DNA from: Kiritimatiellia bacterium
Lineage (GTDB): Bacteria > Verrucomicrobiota > Kiritimatiellia > RFP12 > UBA1067
DNA length: 7,146 nt
Reading direction: 5' to 3'
Assembly: GCA_016303225.1 (NCBI GenBank)
Contig: JAEDMC010000152.1
Location: 1 to 7,146 of the forward strand
The notes below the pieces were generated by a model. It ran no database searches. It was not told where the DNA came from and saw nothing but the letters and a program-made list of their open reading frames with translations. This document shows, piece by piece, positions 6,703 through 7,146 of this stretch; position 1 is the stretch's first letter, and every line of letters starts with the position of its first letter. The position numbers and the translations under genes were made by a program.

Positions 6703-6730
6703 GAAGGGTCAGGGGACCGAGAAGGGTCAG
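6703..6730. repeat. 10-bp direct repeat in the spacer (GAAGGGTCAG, two copies)
   Basis: GAAGGGTCAG occurs at 6703-6712 and 6721-6730, 18 bases apart, with a related GGGGACCGA between. The spacer between the transposase remnant and the glycosidase start (6640-6763) holds this pair and the one just to its right. I see no small gene in it and no clear terminator or -35 box. Confidence 0.6.
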
Positions 6731-6737
6731 TCCTTAA

Positions 6738-6761
6738 TGGTGGAGTAAGAGTGGTGGAGTA
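6738..6761. repeat. 10-bp direct repeat in the spacer (TGGTGGAGTA, two copies)
   Basis: TGGTGGAGTA occurs at 6738-6747 and 6752-6761, offset by 14 bases. It lies directly after the stop of the transposase remnant (6764-6766). It may be a short tandem-repeat tract or part of an end sequence associated with the lost element. Confidence 0.6.
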
Positions 6762-6763
6762 GT

Positions 6764-7063
6764 TCACGAGACCAACCTCCTTCCCTTGGCCACAAGGCGA
6801 TACTTCCGCTGCGGCGAATGAAGGTTCTCGGTATCGACGGTGGCAATGTACCCGGCTTTTGCAAGCGGCGTCAGATAGCGCGCCGTGAAGAAGTTGCTCA
6901 TGAAGCAATACGCCAGAACCTCGATGCCGGAAAACTTCGCCACGCGCCACAACCGCTCGACGAAGCGCGTACGCTCCTCGTCAGTCAGGTAGAATGCGCG
7001 GTTCGCGATCCGACTGATCAGGTGATAACAACGATCAGGCTTGAAATTGCGCAAAGCTCTCAT
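6764..7063 (-). pseudogene. Y1/RAYT-type transposase remnant joined to a winged-helix-like tail
   Basis: The reading frame gives 99 residues from the ATG at 7063 (102 if the ATG at 7072, inside the -10 box, is used). Residues 1-57 match the start of REP-associated Y1 (IS200-like) transposases: NFKPDRCYHLISR, LTDEERTRFVERLWRVAKFSG and IEVLAYCFMSN. In that family the next residues are HFH, giving the metal-binding HUH motif, followed later by the nucleophilic Tyr. Here the sequence goes straight to FFTARYLTPLAKAGYIATV and SPQRKYRLVAKGRRLVS, which resembles a winged-helix domain. All catalytic residues are absent, so it cannot transpose. The joint lies near 6890-6895. Either a longer transposase with a C-terminal winged helix lost its middle in frame, or pieces of two genes were fused. 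The open frame and good promoter leave room for a small DNA-binding protein. It lies 124 bases upstream of the glycosidase start on the same strand. Confidence 0.65.
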
Positions 7064-7070
7064 GCCGCGC

Positions 7071-7079
7071 ATTATAGCA
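7071..7079 (-). promoter_or_regulatory. extended -10 promoter (TGCTATAAT)
   Basis: On the minus strand TATAAT at 7076-7071 is preceded by TGC, forming a perfect extended -10 element. The hexamer 17 bases upstream (ACTCTA) is a poor -35, as is usual for extended -10 promoters. Seven bases (GCGCGGC) separate TATAAT from the ATG at 7063, so transcription would begin at or next to that ATG. The promoter serves the transposase remnant and, since no terminator is visible, perhaps also the glycosidase operon. Confidence 0.55.
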
Positions 7080-7081
7080 TA

Positions 7082-7108
7082 TTCCGCAACTAGTAGAGTA
7101 GAGCGGAA
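7082..7108. repeat. 6-bp inverted repeat upstream of the extended -10 box
   Basis: TTCCGC at 7082-7087 and GCGGAA at 7103-7108 are exact reverse complements separated by 15 bases, covering the -35 zone of the adjacent promoter. It could be an operator or a relic of an element end, but arms of this length can arise by chance. The remaining bases to 7146 hold no gene I can support. Confidence 0.35.
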
Positions 7109-7146
7109 CGCCCCTTGTTATCGGGTACGCCCGCCCCCTCATCGAA

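Overview
The window (7,146 bases, GC-rich, codons mostly ending in G or C) looks like a chromosomal segment of an uncultured bacterium from the Verrucomicrobiota / Kiritimatiellota / Lentisphaerota group. This rests on three things: a very large exported GH123/DUF4091-type glycosidase with appended helical and carbohydrate-binding-like modules, a large exported beta-helix protein, and a transposase of the REP-associated type. It is an inference from gene style; no ribosomal or marker gene is present.

The core (368-6639, minus strand) is a two-gene operon. The upstream gene encodes a 1,227-residue exported glycoside hydrolase-like protein with an Asp-Glu pair in a GDEP motif. The downstream gene encodes an 863-residue exported right-handed beta-helix protein. 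They overlap by four bases (ATGA), so translation is probably coupled. The likely role is binding and degradation of a complex, possibly N-acetylated or acidic, polysaccharide outside the cytoplasm; the substrate is not readable from sequence.

The left flank (1-367) carries plus-strand coding sequence that converges on the operon. The 3' end of a Gly/Arg-rich gene is open from base 1 and ends at 168. It overlaps by ATGA a second short gene starting at 165. That gene has a Shine-Dalgarno, appears frameshifted near 299, and runs without a stop into the 3' end of the beta-helix gene, so it looks truncated. A 24-bp repeat in the first gene encodes an 8-residue repeat and contains a G-quadruplex-type motif.

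The right flank (6764-7146) carries a minus-strand 99-codon remnant of a Y1/RAYT transposase. Its N-terminal part is joined, just before the expected HUH motif, to a winged-helix-like tail. A TGCTATAAT extended -10 box lies so close to its ATG that the transcript may be leaderless. Between it and the glycosidase is a 124-base spacer with two pairs of 10-bp direct repeats. The operon thus sits between two decayed, rearranged gene remnants. A frame-breaking heptamer repeat (ATCAGGG) lies inside the glycosidase gene. I see no RNA gene, CRISPR array, complete mobile element or convincing intrinsic terminator.
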